A stretch of 64,000 nucleotides of DNA from NCBI RefSeq assembly GCF_003116015.1, contig NZ_LGQZ01000013.1:62001-126000 (forward strand), written 5' to 3'. Origin of the DNA: Azospirillum sp. TSO22-1 (GTDB lineage: Bacteria > Pseudomonadota > Alphaproteobacteria > Azospirillales > Azospirillaceae). The position numbers and the translations under genes are program-made. The stretch's first letter is position 1; every line of letters begins with the position of its first letter. The notes under the pieces were generated by a model. That model saw nothing but the letters and a program-made list of their open reading frames with translations, had not been told where the DNA came from and ran no database searches. Positions 51,545-61,380 of this stretch are shown piece by piece.

Positions 51545-52882
51545 TCAGGCCGCCTTCGCCGCGTCCTCGTCCGGGTCGCGCAGCAGCTCCTCGACCGGAA
51601 CCGTGCGCTCGCTGACCTTGGCGAGCTCGAGGATGTAGTCCACGACCTTGTCCTCGAAGATCGGCGCCCGCAGGTTCTCCATGGCGCCCGGGTTCTGCTT
51701 GAAGAACTCGAACACCTGGCGCTCCTGGCCGGGGAAACGGCGCGCCTCGCTGATGAGGGCGCGGTTCACCTCGTCCTGGGTGACCTGGATGTTGTTGCGG
51801 CGGCCGACCTCCGACAGCAGCAGCCCCAGGCGCACGCGGCGCTCGGCGATGGCGCGGTACTCGGTCTTCAGCTCGTCCTCGGGCTTGCCCGCGTCCTCGC
51901 CGGCGTTGCCGGCCTTGATCTCGCGCTGCAGCTGCTCCCAGATCGCGTCGAACTCGATGTCGACCATGCCGGCCGGCACCTCGAAGCTGTGCGCCTCGGC
52001 CAGCTTGTCGAGCAGCTGGCGCTTCACCTTCACGCGGGCGGCGTCGGCGTAGTCGCGCTTCAGCTTGTCGCGGATGGCGTCCTTCAGCTTCTCCAGGCTC
52101 TCCATGCCGAAGTCCTTGGCGAGGTCCCCATCGACCTTGCCGGGGACCGACTGGCGGATCTCCTTGATGTCCACCTCGAAGACCGTGTCCTGGCCCTTCA
52201 GCTTCTCGGCCGGGTAGTCGTCCGGGAACTTCACGTTCACGGTGACGTGGCTGCCGGCCTTGGCGCCGACCAGCTGGTCCTCGAAGCCCGGGACGAAGGA
52301 ATTGGAGCCCAGTTCCAGGTTGAAGTCCTTGGCGTCCATGCCCGGCAGGGCCTCGCCGCCGACGGTGCCGGCGAAGTCGATGACGACGGTGTCGCCCTTC
52401 TGCGTCGGGCGGTCCTCGGTGACCGGCTCGGTCGAGGAGCGCGACTGGGCCAGACGCTCCAGCGCCTCGTCCACGTCCTTGTCGGCCACGTCGGCGACCA
52501 GGCGCTCCAGCTCGATGCCGGAGAGGTCGGCGGGCTCGACGTCGGGCAGCAGCTCGACGGCCATCTTGTACTCGAGGTCGCCGTTCTCCTCGAACTTCTC
52601 GATGTCGATCTTCGGCTGGAGCGCCGGGCGCAGGCCGCGCTCGGTCAGCGCCTGGCGCGAGCTGTCGGACACGGCGTCCTCAAGGACCTCGTGCATCACG
52701 CTGCCGCCGTAGCGCTGCTTGATCACGGCAACCGGCACCTTGCCCGGGCGGAAGCCGGGAAGCTGCACGGTCTTCCGCAGCTCGTCGAGCTTGCCGTCCA
52801 CCTTGGTGGCGATGTCCTGGGCGGAGATGACGACCTTGAATTCGCGCTTGAGGCCGTCGGCGCTGGTTTCGGTAATCTGCAT
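51545..52882 (-). CDS. tig: Trigger factor
   Basis: Trigger factor is a ribosome-bound chaperone with peptidyl-prolyl isomerase activity. The 445-residue product has the ribosome-binding signature [19 protein letters not shown] near residue 43, the FKBP-type domain near residues 160-245 ([20 protein letters not shown]), and the helical C-terminal arms. It is cotranscribed with neither clpP nor tRNA-Leu with certainty; a terminator follows it and tRNA-Leu lies 98 nt upstream. Confidence 0.96.
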   Translation of the reverse strand: MQITETSADGLKREFKVVISAQDIATKVDGKLDELRKTVQLPGFRPGKVPVAVIKQRYGGSVMHEVLEDAVSDSSRQALTERGLRPALQPKIDIEKFEENGDLEYKMAVELLPDVEPADLSGIELERLVADVADKDVDEALERLAQSRSSTEPVTEDRPTQKGDTVVIDFAGTVGGEALPGMDAKDFNLELGSNSFVPGFEDQLVGAKAGSHVTVNVKFPDDYPAEKLKGQDTVFEVDIKEIRQSVPGKVDGDLAKDFGMESLEKLKDAIRDKLKRDYADAARVKVKRQLLDKLAEAHSFEVPAGMVDIEFDAIWEQLQREIKAGNAGEDAGKPEDELKTEYRAIAERRVRLGLLLSEVGRRNNIQVTQDEVNRALISEARRFPGQERQVFEFFKQNPGAMENLRAPIFEDKVVDYILELAKVSERTVPVEELLRDPDEDAAKAA

Positions 52883-52980
52883 CGGAGCGAATGCCTGTCT
52901 CGTTGTGCGGTTCCGGCGGCGCCCCGGGGTATGGGCGGCCCGGACCCGCGTCTCGAAGGATCGGGTTCAGGGGTTTGCCG

Positions 52981-53065
52981 TGGTGCGGGCGAAGGGACTC
53001 GAACCCCCACGACCGAAGTCACCGGAACCTAAATCCGGCGCGTCTACCAGTTCCGCCACGCCCGC
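52981..53065 (-). tRNA. tRNA-Leu (TAG)
   Basis: Cloverleaf on the minus strand: acceptor GCGGGCG/CGCCCGC, anticodon stem CCGGA/TCCGG with loop TTTAGGT giving anticodon TAG, a long variable arm (TGACTTCGGTCG) as expected for leucine, and T arm with GGTTCGAGT. A73 and an encoded CCA (52981-52983) follow. Confidence 0.97.
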
Positions 53066-53126
53066 AACGGCAATGGCGGCCGCGGCCAGAGGTTGCCCCC
53101 TCGCCCCGTCCGCCGGGCTGGACCGG

Positions 53127-53154
53127 TCTATAGCACAACGGGTACCGAGCAAAC
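53127..53154 (-). promoter_or_regulatory. Candidate promoter for tRNA-Leu (and possibly tig)
   Basis: GTTTGC (53154-53149) and TATAGA (53132-53127) are 16 nt apart on the minus strand, about 60 nt before the tRNA-Leu 5' end. It is the best match in this divergent region but the -35 element is weak. Confidence 0.35.
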
Positions 53155-53253
53155 ACACAAAATGGTCTTAGGCGATGTCCGTGGGGCGGCGCCCAAGGTT
53201 GACGGACGCGCACCTGACGTTAACGTAAGCCCGTTCCGCCACAGGAGTCCGCC

Positions 53254-53694
53254 ATGCCCCGGGTGTTCACCCAGACCTTCACGGTTCCTCCCGACGCCAT
53301 CGACGAGCTGCGGCACGTCAACAATCTCAAGTATTTGGCCTGGATGCAGGACGTGGCGATCGCCCACTCGACGGCGCGGGGCTGGCCGCTGGAGCGCTAC
53401 CTGCGGAGCGGCGCCGGATTCGTCGTGCGCTCGCACGCCATCGAGTACCGCCGCCCCGCCTTCCTCGGCGAGGAAATCGCGCTGCACACCTGGGTGGCCG
53501 GATTCGGTCAGCGCAGCTCGCCGCGCAAGTACCTGTTCCGCCGCACCCGCGACAACCAGATCCTCGCCACCGCCGAGACCGGCTGGGTGTTCGTCGATTT
53601 CCGCAGCGGGCAGCCGCGGGATATCCCCGACGACCTGCGCGCCGCCTTCGAGGTCGTCCCGCCCGAAGAGGAGGAGGCGCTGCTCGCCGCTTGA
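53254..53694 (+). CDS. Hotdog-fold acyl-CoA thioesterase
   Basis: The 146-residue product fits the 4-hydroxybenzoyl-CoA thioesterase-like hotdog family: DELRHVNNLKYLAWMQDVAIAHS in the N-terminal active-site helix region and the strand pattern IEYRRPAFLGEEIALHTWVAGF. The start at 53254 has AGGAG 8 nt upstream. Substrate specificity cannot be inferred. It converges on the malonyl-CoA decarboxylase gene with a 15-nt gap containing a hairpin. Confidence 0.85.
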   Translation: MPRVFTQTFTVPPDAIDELRHVNNLKYLAWMQDVAIAHSTARGWPLERYLRSGAGFVVRSHAIEYRRPAFLGEEIALHTWVAGFGQRSSPRKYLFRRTRDNQILATAETGWVFVDFRSGQPRDIPDDLRAAFEVVPPEEEEALLAA

Positions 53695-53700
53695 ACGCGC

Positions 53701-53719
53701 GGGCGGCGCTCAGCCGCCC
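53701..53719. terminator. Short hairpin between convergent genes
   Basis: GGGCGGC (53701-53707) and GCCGCCC (53713-53719) pair around GCTCA, overlapping the malonyl-CoA decarboxylase stop codon. It could end transcripts from either side, but it lacks a proper T-run. Confidence 0.3.
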
Positions 53720-55191
53720 TTCAGCAGCCCGCGCATCGCCGACGAGGCGTTAACCTTGCCCTCGCCGCTGTAGGCCTCGTGGTTGGCCTCCACCTCGTTC
53801 AGGCGGTAGCGGTAGTTGATCATCATGCCGCAGGACTGCTGCAGCCCCTTGTGCGAGCGATCGGCCATCCAGTTCAGCCGCTCCATGCGGGCGCCGTTGG
53901 ACAGGTGGAAGTGCGCCACCGGGTCACGCGCCCGCGCCGGCCCGCCATCTCTCCCGTCGGTCTTCGCCTCCATCAGGTACTGCGCGCCCAGCCGCATCAG
54001 CGGCGCCTTCAGCGCCTTGGCCAGCCCTTCGTGCGCGTACCACGCCTCGCGGGCCAGCGCCATCTCCAGCACGCCGCGGCCGGGAGCCGCCGCCTCAGCC
54101 AGGTCCAGCCACTCGGCCAGCTTCTCGCGCTCGCCGGCCGCCAGCAGCGCGTCGCCGCGGCGCGCAAGCTCGACGTCGAGCCAGCGGCGGAAACCGGGAA
54201 TCGGTGACAGCGTGGCGAAGGTCTTCAGGTTGGAGAACTCCGACGCCAGCCCGTCGGCGACCCGCTTGATCAGGAAGTTGCCGAAGCTGATGCCGGCCAA
54301 GCCCTTCTGCGCGTTGGAGATCGAGTAGAAGATGGCGCTGTCCGCCGCCTTCGGGTCGTACACCGGGGCCGAGGGGTCGAGCAGCGCCTGCACGTTGTCC
54401 GACATGCCCTCGACCAGCGCCACCTCGACGAAGATCAGCGGCTCGTCGGGCATGCGCGGGTGGAAGAAGGCGAAGCAGCGGCGGTCGGAATCGAGGCGGT
54501 CCTTGAGGTCCTGCCAGCCGCGGATCTCGTGCACCGCCTCGTACTTGATCAGCTTCTCCAGCAGCGAGGCCGGGCTGTCCCAGGTGATCCGCCGCATCTC
54601 CAGGAAGCCGACGTCGAACCAGCCGCGCAGCAGGTTCTTCAGGTCGTCCTCCAGCGCCTTCAGCTCCGGCACGCCGGCAGCCATCTCCAGCAGCTCGGCG
54701 CGCAGGTCGACCAGGAACTTCACGCCCTCGGGCAGCGCGTTGAACTGGGTAAGCAGGGTCAGCCGCGGCGGCTCCAGCGCGCGGCGCAGCGCCCGCTCGG
54801 CCCTGCCGCGCGCCGCCGGGTCGGATGCTGCGTGGAAGGCGTCCACCGCCGCGTCCACGGCGGCGCGGTCGACGTCGAAGTCGCGCGCCAGCACGCCCAG
54901 GAAGTTGCGCCGCCCGTTCGGATCGAGCGCCAGATAGGTGCGGCCCAGCTGCGCCGCCCGCGCCCGCGCCGACACCTCGCCGCCGCGCGCCTCCAGGCAG
55001 GCCTGCATCTGCGCCTTCAGCCGCTCGGCGTCCTCGCGCGGCAGGTGCGGGCGCGGGGCGGCGCCGACCGCCTCGCGGGCGGAGGCGGCGATATCGCGCC
55101 AGCGGGCGCGCAGGTTCTCCAGCGCACGGTCGAACAGGCCGGCCGGCTGGGCCGTGCCTGCGGGCTCGATGGTGGTGTCGGTGTCGCTCAT
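53710..55191 (-). CDS. Malonyl-CoA decarboxylase
   Basis: The enzyme converts malonyl-CoA to acetyl-CoA and CO2. The 493-residue protein has the family layout: a helical N-terminal half (RGRAERALRRALEPPRLTLLTQFNALPEGVKFLVDLRAELL) and a C-terminal GNAT-like catalytic part with EVALVEGMSDNVQALL, FYSISNAQKGLAGISFGNFLIKRV and SHKGLQQSCGMMINYRYRL. Similar decarboxylases in rhizobia (MatA) are used for malonate, but no malonate transporter or ligase is adjacent. The ATG at 55191 is preferred over an open extension to 55281. Confidence 0.9.
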   Translation of the reverse strand: MSDTDTTIEPAGTAQPAGLFDRALENLRARWRDIAASAREAVGAAPRPHLPREDAERLKAQMQACLEARGGEVSARARAAQLGRTYLALDPNGRRNFLGVLARDFDVDRAAVDAAVDAFHAASDPAARGRAERALRRALEPPRLTLLTQFNALPEGVKFLVDLRAELLEMAAGVPELKALEDDLKNLLRGWFDVGFLEMRRITWDSPASLLEKLIKYEAVHEIRGWQDLKDRLDSDRRCFAFFHPRMPDEPLIFVEVALVEGMSDNVQALLDPSAPVYDPKAADSAIFYSISNAQKGLAGISFGNFLIKRVADGLASEFSNLKTFATLSPIPGFRRWLDVELARRGDALLAAGEREKLAEWLDLAEAAAPGRGVLEMALAREAWYAHEGLAKALKAPLMRLGAQYLMEAKTDGRDGGPARARDPVAHFHLSNGARMERLNWMADRSHKGLQQSCGMMINYRYRLNEVEANHEAYSGEGKVNASSAMRGLLKGG

Positions 55192-55281
55192 GATGACGAA
55201 TCTGTAGCGGAACGCCCCCCGGCACAAGCGTCCTGCCCGTCCTAGCCCCTCGGGGCGGATCCCGGCCGAAGGGCCGAGCAC

Positions 55282-55674
55282 CCCATGCCCTATGCCGTCC
55301 GGAGGTCAGGGAGACGGGTGCCGGGAGTCGGGGTCGGTCCTAGTCCGCATTACAGAATTGTCGCAAAGCCGCCGCTGAGCGACATTACCGGGGCAGATCA
55401 GCAGCTACTCCGCTTCCACCGGGCGATACGAACGGGGTAGATGAGGTCAAGCTTCCTTCATACTTCTGAATGGCGCGGCACCGCCTTGACCGGACATCCC
55501 CGCGTGAGAATACTTTCGGAGCCAAACCACAGAGCCTATCGCCATCGTTGAGGATTGGAGCCGGACGGCACAATACATCTCAAAATTGCTCCAACAGCCC
55601 CGCACGCAGAATGGGGCATGGTGGCAAAGCCGTTCGCGGCCGGAACAACCGAACTCGATCCAGGGAGGTTCGCC
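55282..55674. other. 393-nt gap without a supported gene
   Basis: Between malonyl-CoA decarboxylase and the next small gene I see no gene with a ribosome site and sensible composition. The part from 55340 to 55620 is richer in A and T than its surroundings, so it may contain promoters for both flanking genes. Minus-strand frames here and further right read through the small plus-strand genes and look like shadows. Confidence 0.5.
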
Positions 55675-55860
55675 ATGCCGACTGCCATTCCGTTCAAGAA
55701 GTCCCCCGCCGCGCGCAACGGCGCGGTGCAACGGCTTCTCGACGATCCGATCATGGACCTGCTGCTGGCCTGCGACGGCATCACCCGCGCCGACGTCCTG
55801 CGCGTTCTCGACGACGCCCGCAGCGGCCTGCGTGCCCGCGCCCTCGGCGCGGCCGCCTGA
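55675..55860 (+). CDS. Unknown small protein, 61 residues
   Basis: The ATG at 55675 has GGGAGG 6 nt upstream. The product is helical and soluble (QRLLDDPIMDLLLACDGITRADVLRVLDDARSG) with a single Cys; no family is recognised. It is 43 nt upstream of a second unknown gene and probably cotranscribed with it. An in-frame ATG at 55555 would add 40 residues of less gene-like sequence. Confidence 0.6.
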   Translation: MPTAIPFKKSPAARNGAVQRLLDDPIMDLLLACDGITRADVLRVLDDARSGLRARALGAAA

Positions 55861-55903
55861 GCCCCCGCGCATCGGACACAGGACAGGGCATAAGGAGTCC
55901 CCC

Positions 55904-56329
55904 GTGGCTTTGCAGACCGATCCCGCCGCCTTCTCCATCACCGCCCTTCTGGCCGACCAGGTCGCGCTGGTCGCCCGGAACCAGAAGCTGCCGCCGGGCG
56001 CGGCGTCGCTTCTGCTGCACGAGTTGATGGAGGGGCCGCTCGGCCGCCGCCGGCTGCTGCGCATGATCGACGCGGAATGGCGGGCCGAGGGCAACGCCAC
56101 CGAGGCGAAGAAGATCGCCGTCGTGCTGGCGGAGACCGCCGCCTGGATCGCCGAACTGGACAGCCGCGCCGACCCGCTGGCGACGCTGGAGGGCGACGAG
56201 GAGCCGGACGCCGACGACCTGCTGGAGCACGGCACCCCGGTGCGCCTCGGCGGTTCCCTGCCGTGCGACCGCCGCACGCCCGGCATCGCCTGGCGCCGGG
56301 CGCCGGCGCGGCGGCGGGCGCTGCGGTAG
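55904..56329 (+). CDS. Unknown protein, 141 residues
   Basis: A GTG at 55904 is preceded by AAGGAG with 6-nt spacing, an unusually good ribosome site for this window. The product is soluble, helical in the N-terminal two thirds (TEAKKIAVVLAETAAWIAELDS), then acidic (GDEEPDADDLLEHG), then Arg-rich at the end. No family is recognised. Its stop codon and that of the convergent NAD(P)HX repair gene lie in one 18-nt palindrome. Confidence 0.65.
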   Translation: MALQTDPAAFSITALLADQVALVARNQKLPPGAASLLLHELMEGPLGRRRLLRMIDAEWRAEGNATEAKKIAVVLAETAAWIAELDSRADPLATLEGDEEPDADDLLEHGTPVRLGGSLPCDRRTPGIAWRRAPARRRALR

Positions 56330-56342
56330 GGGAACCCCTACC
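56325..56342. other. Palindrome spanning two convergent stop codons
   Basis: GGTAGGGG and CCCCTACC flank AA, forming an 18-nt perfect palindrome that contains the TAG of the plus-strand unknown gene (56327-56329) and of nnrD (56338-56340). As a hairpin the loop would be opened to about 4 nt. It may act as a two-way end. Confidence 0.5.
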
Positions 56343-57789
56343 CCGCCTTCAGCCGCCGCAGCACCGCCGGCAGCGCGTCCGGCAGGTCCTCGGCGATCAG
56401 CCCCGGCCCGACCTGCGCCGCCGCCTCACCATGCAGCCACGCCCCAGCGCAGGCGGCGTCGAAGCCGTCCATTCCTTGCGCCAGCAGGCCGAGGATCAGC
56501 CCGGCCAGCACGTCGCCCGCCCCGGCCGTTGCCAGTTCGGGCGGTGCGTTGATGGTGATGGCGGCGCGGCCGTCCGGCGCGGCGATCACCGTGTCCGCCC
56601 CCTTCAGCAGCACCACCGCCCCGCAACGCGCCGCCGCGGCGCGGGCGCGGGTGAGCTTGTCGCCGGTCAGGTCGAACAGCCGCGCGAACTCGCCCTCGTG
56701 CGGCGTCAGAACGCAGCGCCCGCCCAGCCGGTCCAGCAGGTCGCCCGGCGCCCCGGCGAAGGAGGTCAGCGCGTCGGCGTCCAGCACGCAGGCCCTGCCA
56801 GCGTCCAGCGCGGCCAGCACGCGGGCGCGGGTGTGCACGCCCACCCCGGCACCGGGGCCGAGCAGCACCGCGTTCCTCCGCGGGTCGGCGAGCAGCGCCG
56901 CGAAGGCCGCGTCGTCCGCCACCGGCTCGACGATCAGGCTGGGCGAGCCGGCGGCGTAGATCGCGAACGCCTCCGGCGGGCAGGCGACGGTGACCAGCCC
57001 GGCCCCGGCGCGCAGCGCCCCGCGCGCCGCCAGCCGCCCGGCCCCGGTCATCCGCCCGCCGCCCATCACCACCGCGTGCCCCCGCGCGTACTTGTGCGAG
57101 TCGGCCCGCGGCCACGGGTAGTGCGCGCCCCACAGCGCCGGCCCGTTCTCCCGGCAGCGCGGCGCGATGGTGTCGAGCACCGGCTCCGGAATGCCGATGT
57201 CGGCCAGCACCGTCTCGCCACACAGGGTCCGGCCGGGCAGCAGCCAGTGCCCCGGCTTTCGGCGGAAGAAGGTGACGGTCAACGCCGCCGCCGGCGCCAC
57301 TCCCAGCACCGCCCCGGTGTCGCCGTGCACGCCGCTCGGCACGTCCACCGCCACCACGGTCAGCCCGGCCATCGCCTCGACCACCGCGCGCGCCACGCCG
57401 TCCAGCGGCCGCGCCAGCCCGGCGCCGAACAGCGCGTCCACCACCAGCGGCGCATCGTCCAGCAGATGCGGCCCCAGCGGTTCGACCGCGCCGGTCCAGC
57501 GTTGCGCCGCCTGCGCCGCGTCGCCCGTCAGCGCCGCGCACTCGCCCAACAGGCCGAGACGCACCGGCCAGCCCTCCTCGGCCAGCAGGCGCGCCACCAC
57601 GAAGCCGTCGCCACCGTTGTTGCCCGGCCCGCACAGCACCGCCACCGGCCGCCGCGGCCAGCGGGCGCGGATCGCCTGCGCAACGGCGGCGCCGGCGTTC
57701 TCCATCAGCACCGGCCCCGGCACGCCGCCGGCGATCGCCAGCGAGTCGGCGCGCTGCATCTCGGCGACAGCGAGCAGCTCTCCGGCCAC
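56338..57789 (-). CDS. nnrD: Bifunctional NAD(P)H-hydrate epimerase/dehydratase
   Basis: This two-domain enzyme repairs damaged NADHX and NADPHX. The N-terminal epimerase (YjeF_N) covers about residues 1-205 with LCGPGNNGGDGFVVARLL and AVDVPSGVHGDTG; the C-terminal ADP-dependent dehydratase (YjeF_C) follows with GHAVVMGGGRMTGAGRLAARGALRAGAG, TPHEGEFARLF, and ATAGAGDVLAGLILG. The start is a GTG at 57789, 2 nt after the aldolase stop; the open frame runs on into that gene, but the family N-terminus begins here. The gene is often called nnr when fused. Confidence 0.92.
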   Translation of the reverse strand: MAGELLAVAEMQRADSLAIAGGVPGPVLMENAGAAVAQAIRARWPRRPVAVLCGPGNNGGDGFVVARLLAEEGWPVRLGLLGECAALTGDAAQAAQRWTGAVEPLGPHLLDDAPLVVDALFGAGLARPLDGVARAVVEAMAGLTVVAVDVPSGVHGDTGAVLGVAPAAALTVTFFRRKPGHWLLPGRTLCGETVLADIGIPEPVLDTIAPRCRENGPALWGAHYPWPRADSHKYARGHAVVMGGGRMTGAGRLAARGALRAGAGLVTVACPPEAFAIYAAGSPSLIVEPVADDAAFAALLADPRRNAVLLGPGAGVGVHTRARVLAALDAGRACVLDADALTSFAGAPGDLLDRLGGRCVLTPHEGEFARLFDLTGDKLTRARAAAARCGAVVLLKGADTVIAAPDGRAAITINAPPELATAGAGDVLAGLILGLLAQGMDGFDAACAGAWLHGEAAAQVGPGLIAEDLPDALPAVLRRLKAG

Positions 57790-57791
57790 GG

Positions 57792-58574
57792 TCAGCGCTC
57801 CCCGCAGGCGGCGCGGAACGCCTCGACCTGCTGGACGGCGCCGGTGCGGACGAACCCGATGTCGTTGCCGGCCACCACCAGCCGGGCGCCGCGCGCGACC
57901 AGGTCGGCCATCGGCCGCCCGATCACCGGAATGGTGCCGTAGACGGACCCCGAGTCCAGGATGGCCCGCTCGGCGCGGTCGAGCAGCGCCGCCACCTCCG
58001 GATCCTCGAACCGCCCGAGCCTGCCGATGCTGCCGGACAGGTCGTAGGGGCCGACGAACAGCGAGTCCACGCCCGGCACCGCGGCGATCTCCGGGATGGA
58101 GTCGACCGCCGCCGCGGTCTCGATCTGGCAGATCACCAGCAGCTCGTCGCCCGCCGTTTCGCGGTAGCGCTCGCCGCGCAGGCCGTAGTCGGCACCGCGC
58201 ACCATGCCGTAGGCCGCCCCGCGCGTGCCGCGCGGCGGGTAGTGGCAGGCGCCCACCGCGGCGCGCGCCTCCTCGGCGGAATTCACGTTGGGGAACATCA
58301 GCCCCTCGACGCCGAGGTCGAGCGCCCGCTTGACGTAGACCGGATCGTTGGCCGGCACGCGCATGATCGCGGTGGCCGGCGTGCCGGACAGTGCCTGCAA
58401 AAGCGCCAGCCCGTCGGCCAGCGTGCCCGGCCCGTGCTCGTGGTCGATGACGACGAAATCGTAGCCGGCCAGCCCGACGATCTCGGCGGCCATCGGGCTC
58501 GCCATGTCGAGCCAGCAGCCGAGCGCCGGCCGGCCGGCGGCCAGCCGCGTCTTCAAAGCGTTCTCGCGGAACAC
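57792..58574 (-). CDS. HpcH/HpaI-family class II aldolase
   Basis: These metal-dependent aldolases cleave or form 2-keto-3-deoxy and related acids through pyruvate enolate. The 260-residue product shows FVVIDHEHGPG near residue 35, AIMRVPANDP near 70, CQIETAAAVDSIPEIAAVPGVDSLFVGPYDLSGSIG near 150-185, and the metal-binding Glu and Asp lie in those motifs. The substrate is not predictable. The gene is 2 nt upstream of nnrD's start, suggesting an operon. Confidence 0.87.
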   Translation of the reverse strand: MFRENALKTRLAAGRPALGCWLDMASPMAAEIVGLAGYDFVVIDHEHGPGTLADGLALLQALSGTPATAIMRVPANDPVYVKRALDLGVEGLMFPNVNSAEEARAAVGACHYPPRGTRGAAYGMVRGADYGLRGERYRETAGDELLVICQIETAAAVDSIPEIAAVPGVDSLFVGPYDLSGSIGRLGRFEDPEVAALLDRAERAILDSGSVYGTIPVIGRPMADLVARGARLVVAGNDIGFVRTGAVQQVEAFRAACGER

Positions 58575-58642
58575 GCCACATCCCTCCCTGACGTCCTAGG
58601 ACGCCAGGATAGGCACGCTTCTCATGTCGAAGGAAGGGGGAC

Positions 58643-59382
<740 letters not shown>

Positions 59383-59470
59383 GGCGGCGCCCACCAACCA
59401 TCCCGTCCATTCAGCCTGCGTCCCATCCGCACCCCGCAACGCGACACGGCCCCGGCCCCGGGGCGTTCCG

Positions 59471-59499
59471 TTGTATCCGCGGGCAAGACGTGACATAAC
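59471..59499 (+). promoter_or_regulatory. Candidate secondary promoter for glnA
   Basis: TTGTAT (59471-59476) and CATAAC (59494-59499) are 17 nt apart in the glnB-glnA spacer, about 90 nt before the glnA start. Matches to the sigma-70 consensus are partial. A. brasilense is reported to transcribe glnA both with glnB and from its own promoter, which this could represent. Confidence 0.35.
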
Positions 59500-59586
59500 C
59501 TCCGCCGCACGCGCCGTCACCAGCGGCCCCGAGAGCCGGAAGCGACGCTGCGGGCCCCAAACCTCTATAAGCGTGGAATGACAAAC

Positions 59587-60996
59587 ATGTCCGACATCAG
59601 CAAGGTCTTCGACCTGATCAAGGAACACGACGTCAAGTACGTGGACCTCCGCTTCACCGATCCGCGCGGCAAGCTGCACCACACGGCGCAGCACGTGTCG
59701 ACGATCGATGAGGACGTCTTCGAGGACGGCATCATGTTCGACGGGTCGTCGATCGCCGGCTGGAAGGCGATCAACGAGTCGGACATGATCCTGAAGCTGG
59801 ACCCGACCACCGCCGTCATGGATCCGTTCGCCGCGCAGCCGACGCTGAACATCCTGTGCGACGTGTACGAGCCGTCGACCGGCCAGCCCTACGGCCGCTG
59901 CCCGCGCTCGATCGCCAAGGCCGCCGAGCGCTACACCGCGTCGGCCGGCATCGGCGACACCGTCTACTTCGGCCCGGAGGCCGAGTTCTTCGTCTTCGAC
60001 GACGTGAAGTTCACGGTCGAGATGAACAAGGTGTCGTACCAGATCGACTCCGAGGAAGGCCACTACAACGCCGACCGTTCCTATGAGGACGGCAACCTGG
60101 GTCACCGCCCGGGCGTCAAGGGCGGCTACTTCCCGGTTGCCCCGGTCGACAGCGGCTCGGACCTGCGCGCCGAGATGCTGAGCGTCCTGGCCGAGATGGG
60201 CGTGCCCGTCGAGAAGCACCACCACGAGGTGGCTGCCGCGCAGCACGAGCTGGGCATCAAGTTCGACACGCTGGTCCGCACCGGCGACAACATGCAGTAC
60301 TACAAGTACGTCGTGCACAACGTCGCGCACGCGTACGGCAAGTCGGCCACCTTCATGCCGAAGCCGGTGTTCGGCGACAACGGCTCGGGCATGCACTGCC
60401 ACCAGTCGATCTGGAAGGAAGGCCAGCCGCTGTTCGCGGGTTCGGGCTACGCCGACCTGTCCGAGCTGGCGCTCTACTACATCGGCGGCATCATCAAGCA
60501 CGCCAAGGCGCTGAACGCCTTCACCAACCCGTCGACCAACAGCTACAAGCGTCTGGTCCCGGGCTATGAGGCGCCGGTGCTGCTGGCCTACTCGGCCCGC
60601 AACCGTTCGGCCTCCTGCCGCATCCCGTACGTGGCGTCGCCGAAGGGCAAGCGCGTCGAGGTCCGCTTCCCGGATCCGTCGGCCAACCCGTACCTGGCCT
60701 TCGCCGCCATGCTGATGGCCGGCCTCGACGGCATCCAGAACAAGATCCATCCGGGCGACGCGATGGACAAGAACCTCTACGACCTGCCGGCCGAGGAGCT
60801 CGCCAAGGTCCCGACCGTCTGCGGCTCGCTGCGCGAGGCGCTGGACAGCCTGCGCGCCGACGCCGGCTTCCTGATGAAGGGCGACGTGTTCACCAAGGAC
60901 ATGATCGAGTCCTACATCGAGCTGCGCACGGAAGAGATGATGGCCTTCGAGACCATGCCGCACCCGATCGAGTACAAGATGTACTACTCGGTCTGA
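59587..60996 (+). CDS. glnA: Glutamine synthetase type I
   Basis: GlnA condenses glutamate and ammonia with ATP. The 469-residue product has the [10 protein letters not shown] catalytic loop start near residue 52, [19 protein letters not shown], the [14 protein letters not shown]-binding signature, and NLYDLP with Y398, the tyrosine adenylylated by GlnE in GSI-beta enzymes. I chose the ATG at 59587 ([10 protein letters not shown]); an ATG at 59578 three codons earlier is possible, and neither has a strong ribosome site. Confidence 0.97.
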   Translation: MSDISKVFDLIKEHDVKYVDLRFTDPRGKLHHTAQHVSTIDEDVFEDGIMFDGSSIAGWKAINESDMILKLDPTTAVMDPFAAQPTLNILCDVYEPSTGQPYGRCPRSIAKAAERYTASAGIGDTVYFGPEAEFFVFDDVKFTVEMNKVSYQIDSEEGHYNADRSYEDGNLGHRPGVKGGYFPVAPVDSGSDLRAEMLSVLAEMGVPVEKHHHEVAAAQHELGIKFDTLVRTGDNMQYYKYVVHNVAHAYGKSATFMPKPVFGDNGSGMHCHQSIWKEGQPLFAGSGYADLSELALYYIGGIIKHAKALNAFTNPSTNSYKRLVPGYEAPVLLAYSARNRSASCRIPYVASPKGKRVEVRFPDPSANPYLAFAAMLMAGLDGIQNKIHPGDAMDKNLYDLPAEELAKVPTVCGSLREALDSLRADAGFLMKGDVFTKDMIESYIELRTEEMMAFETMPHPIEYKMYYSV

Positions 60997-61000
60997 TGAT

Positions 61001-61034
61001 GAAGGCGTTCGATGGTTCGCCATCGAACGCCTTC
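61001..61034 (+). terminator. Perfect 15-bp hairpin after glnA
   Basis: GAAGGCGTTCGATGG and its complement at 61020-61034 pair around TTCG, starting 4 nt after the glnA stop. No T-run follows, so it is more likely an mRNA 3'-end stabiliser than a terminator, with the real terminator about 100 nt further on. Confidence 0.5.
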
Positions 61035-61105
61035 GGCAGCACCCGACAGCGCAGTGCGCAGCACTGCGCGAAAGGGCTGATCGGCCGGTTCCGGTTCGTC
61101 ACGGC

Positions 61106-61135
61106 AAGGGCCGCCCTTCGGGGCGGCCCTTTTCG
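61106..61135 (+). terminator. Intrinsic terminator of glnA
   Basis: GGGCCGCCC (61108-61116), TTCG loop, GGGCGGCCC (61121-61129), then TTTTCGTTT on the plus strand. It is a strong stem with a UUCG tetraloop. Confidence 0.8.
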
Positions 61136-61379
61136 TTTGCGCGGAAACACTTCGAAATTCGAAACAATCCAGCGGGCAAACGGTACATTTGCACAGCCAT
61201 CATTATCGGATCACAGTGAGGATCGGCGGCCGGTTTCCAATCTGGGTCACGCGGACCGGCCGCCGAACTTGTACGTCGCGATATCCTGGCGGATCGCACT
61301 TCACCCTGGCGGCGCGGCCATCCGGAAACGGTCCGGCCCATCGCCCGCAAGGCTCCCCCACCCCGCGGGGAGCCTTTTT
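61136..61379 (+). ncRNA. Candidate small RNA between two terminators
   Basis: This stretch has no credible gene but ends, on the plus strand, in its own intrinsic terminator at 61349-61379. It contains a perfect 10-bp stem (GGCGGCCGGT at 61225-61234 with its complement at 61255-61264). I do not recognise a known RNA family and found no clear promoter; the 5' end is therefore unknown. Confidence 0.35.
61349..61379 (+). terminator. Intrinsic terminator on the plus strand
   Basis: AAGGCTCCCC (61349-61358) pairs with GGGGAGCCTT (61367-61376), with an 8-nt loop, and the plus strand continues with a T-run (61375-61379). On the minus strand, which carries the next gene's 3' end, no T-run follows, so the signal points to plus-strand transcription. 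Confidence 0.7.
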
Positions 61380-61380
61380 C

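Noticed and set aside
55447..56286. Minus-strand frame over the two small unknown genes
   Set aside because: The plus-strand genes have good ribosome sites and better composition; the minus frame has neither, and I saw no transposase-like motif in it.
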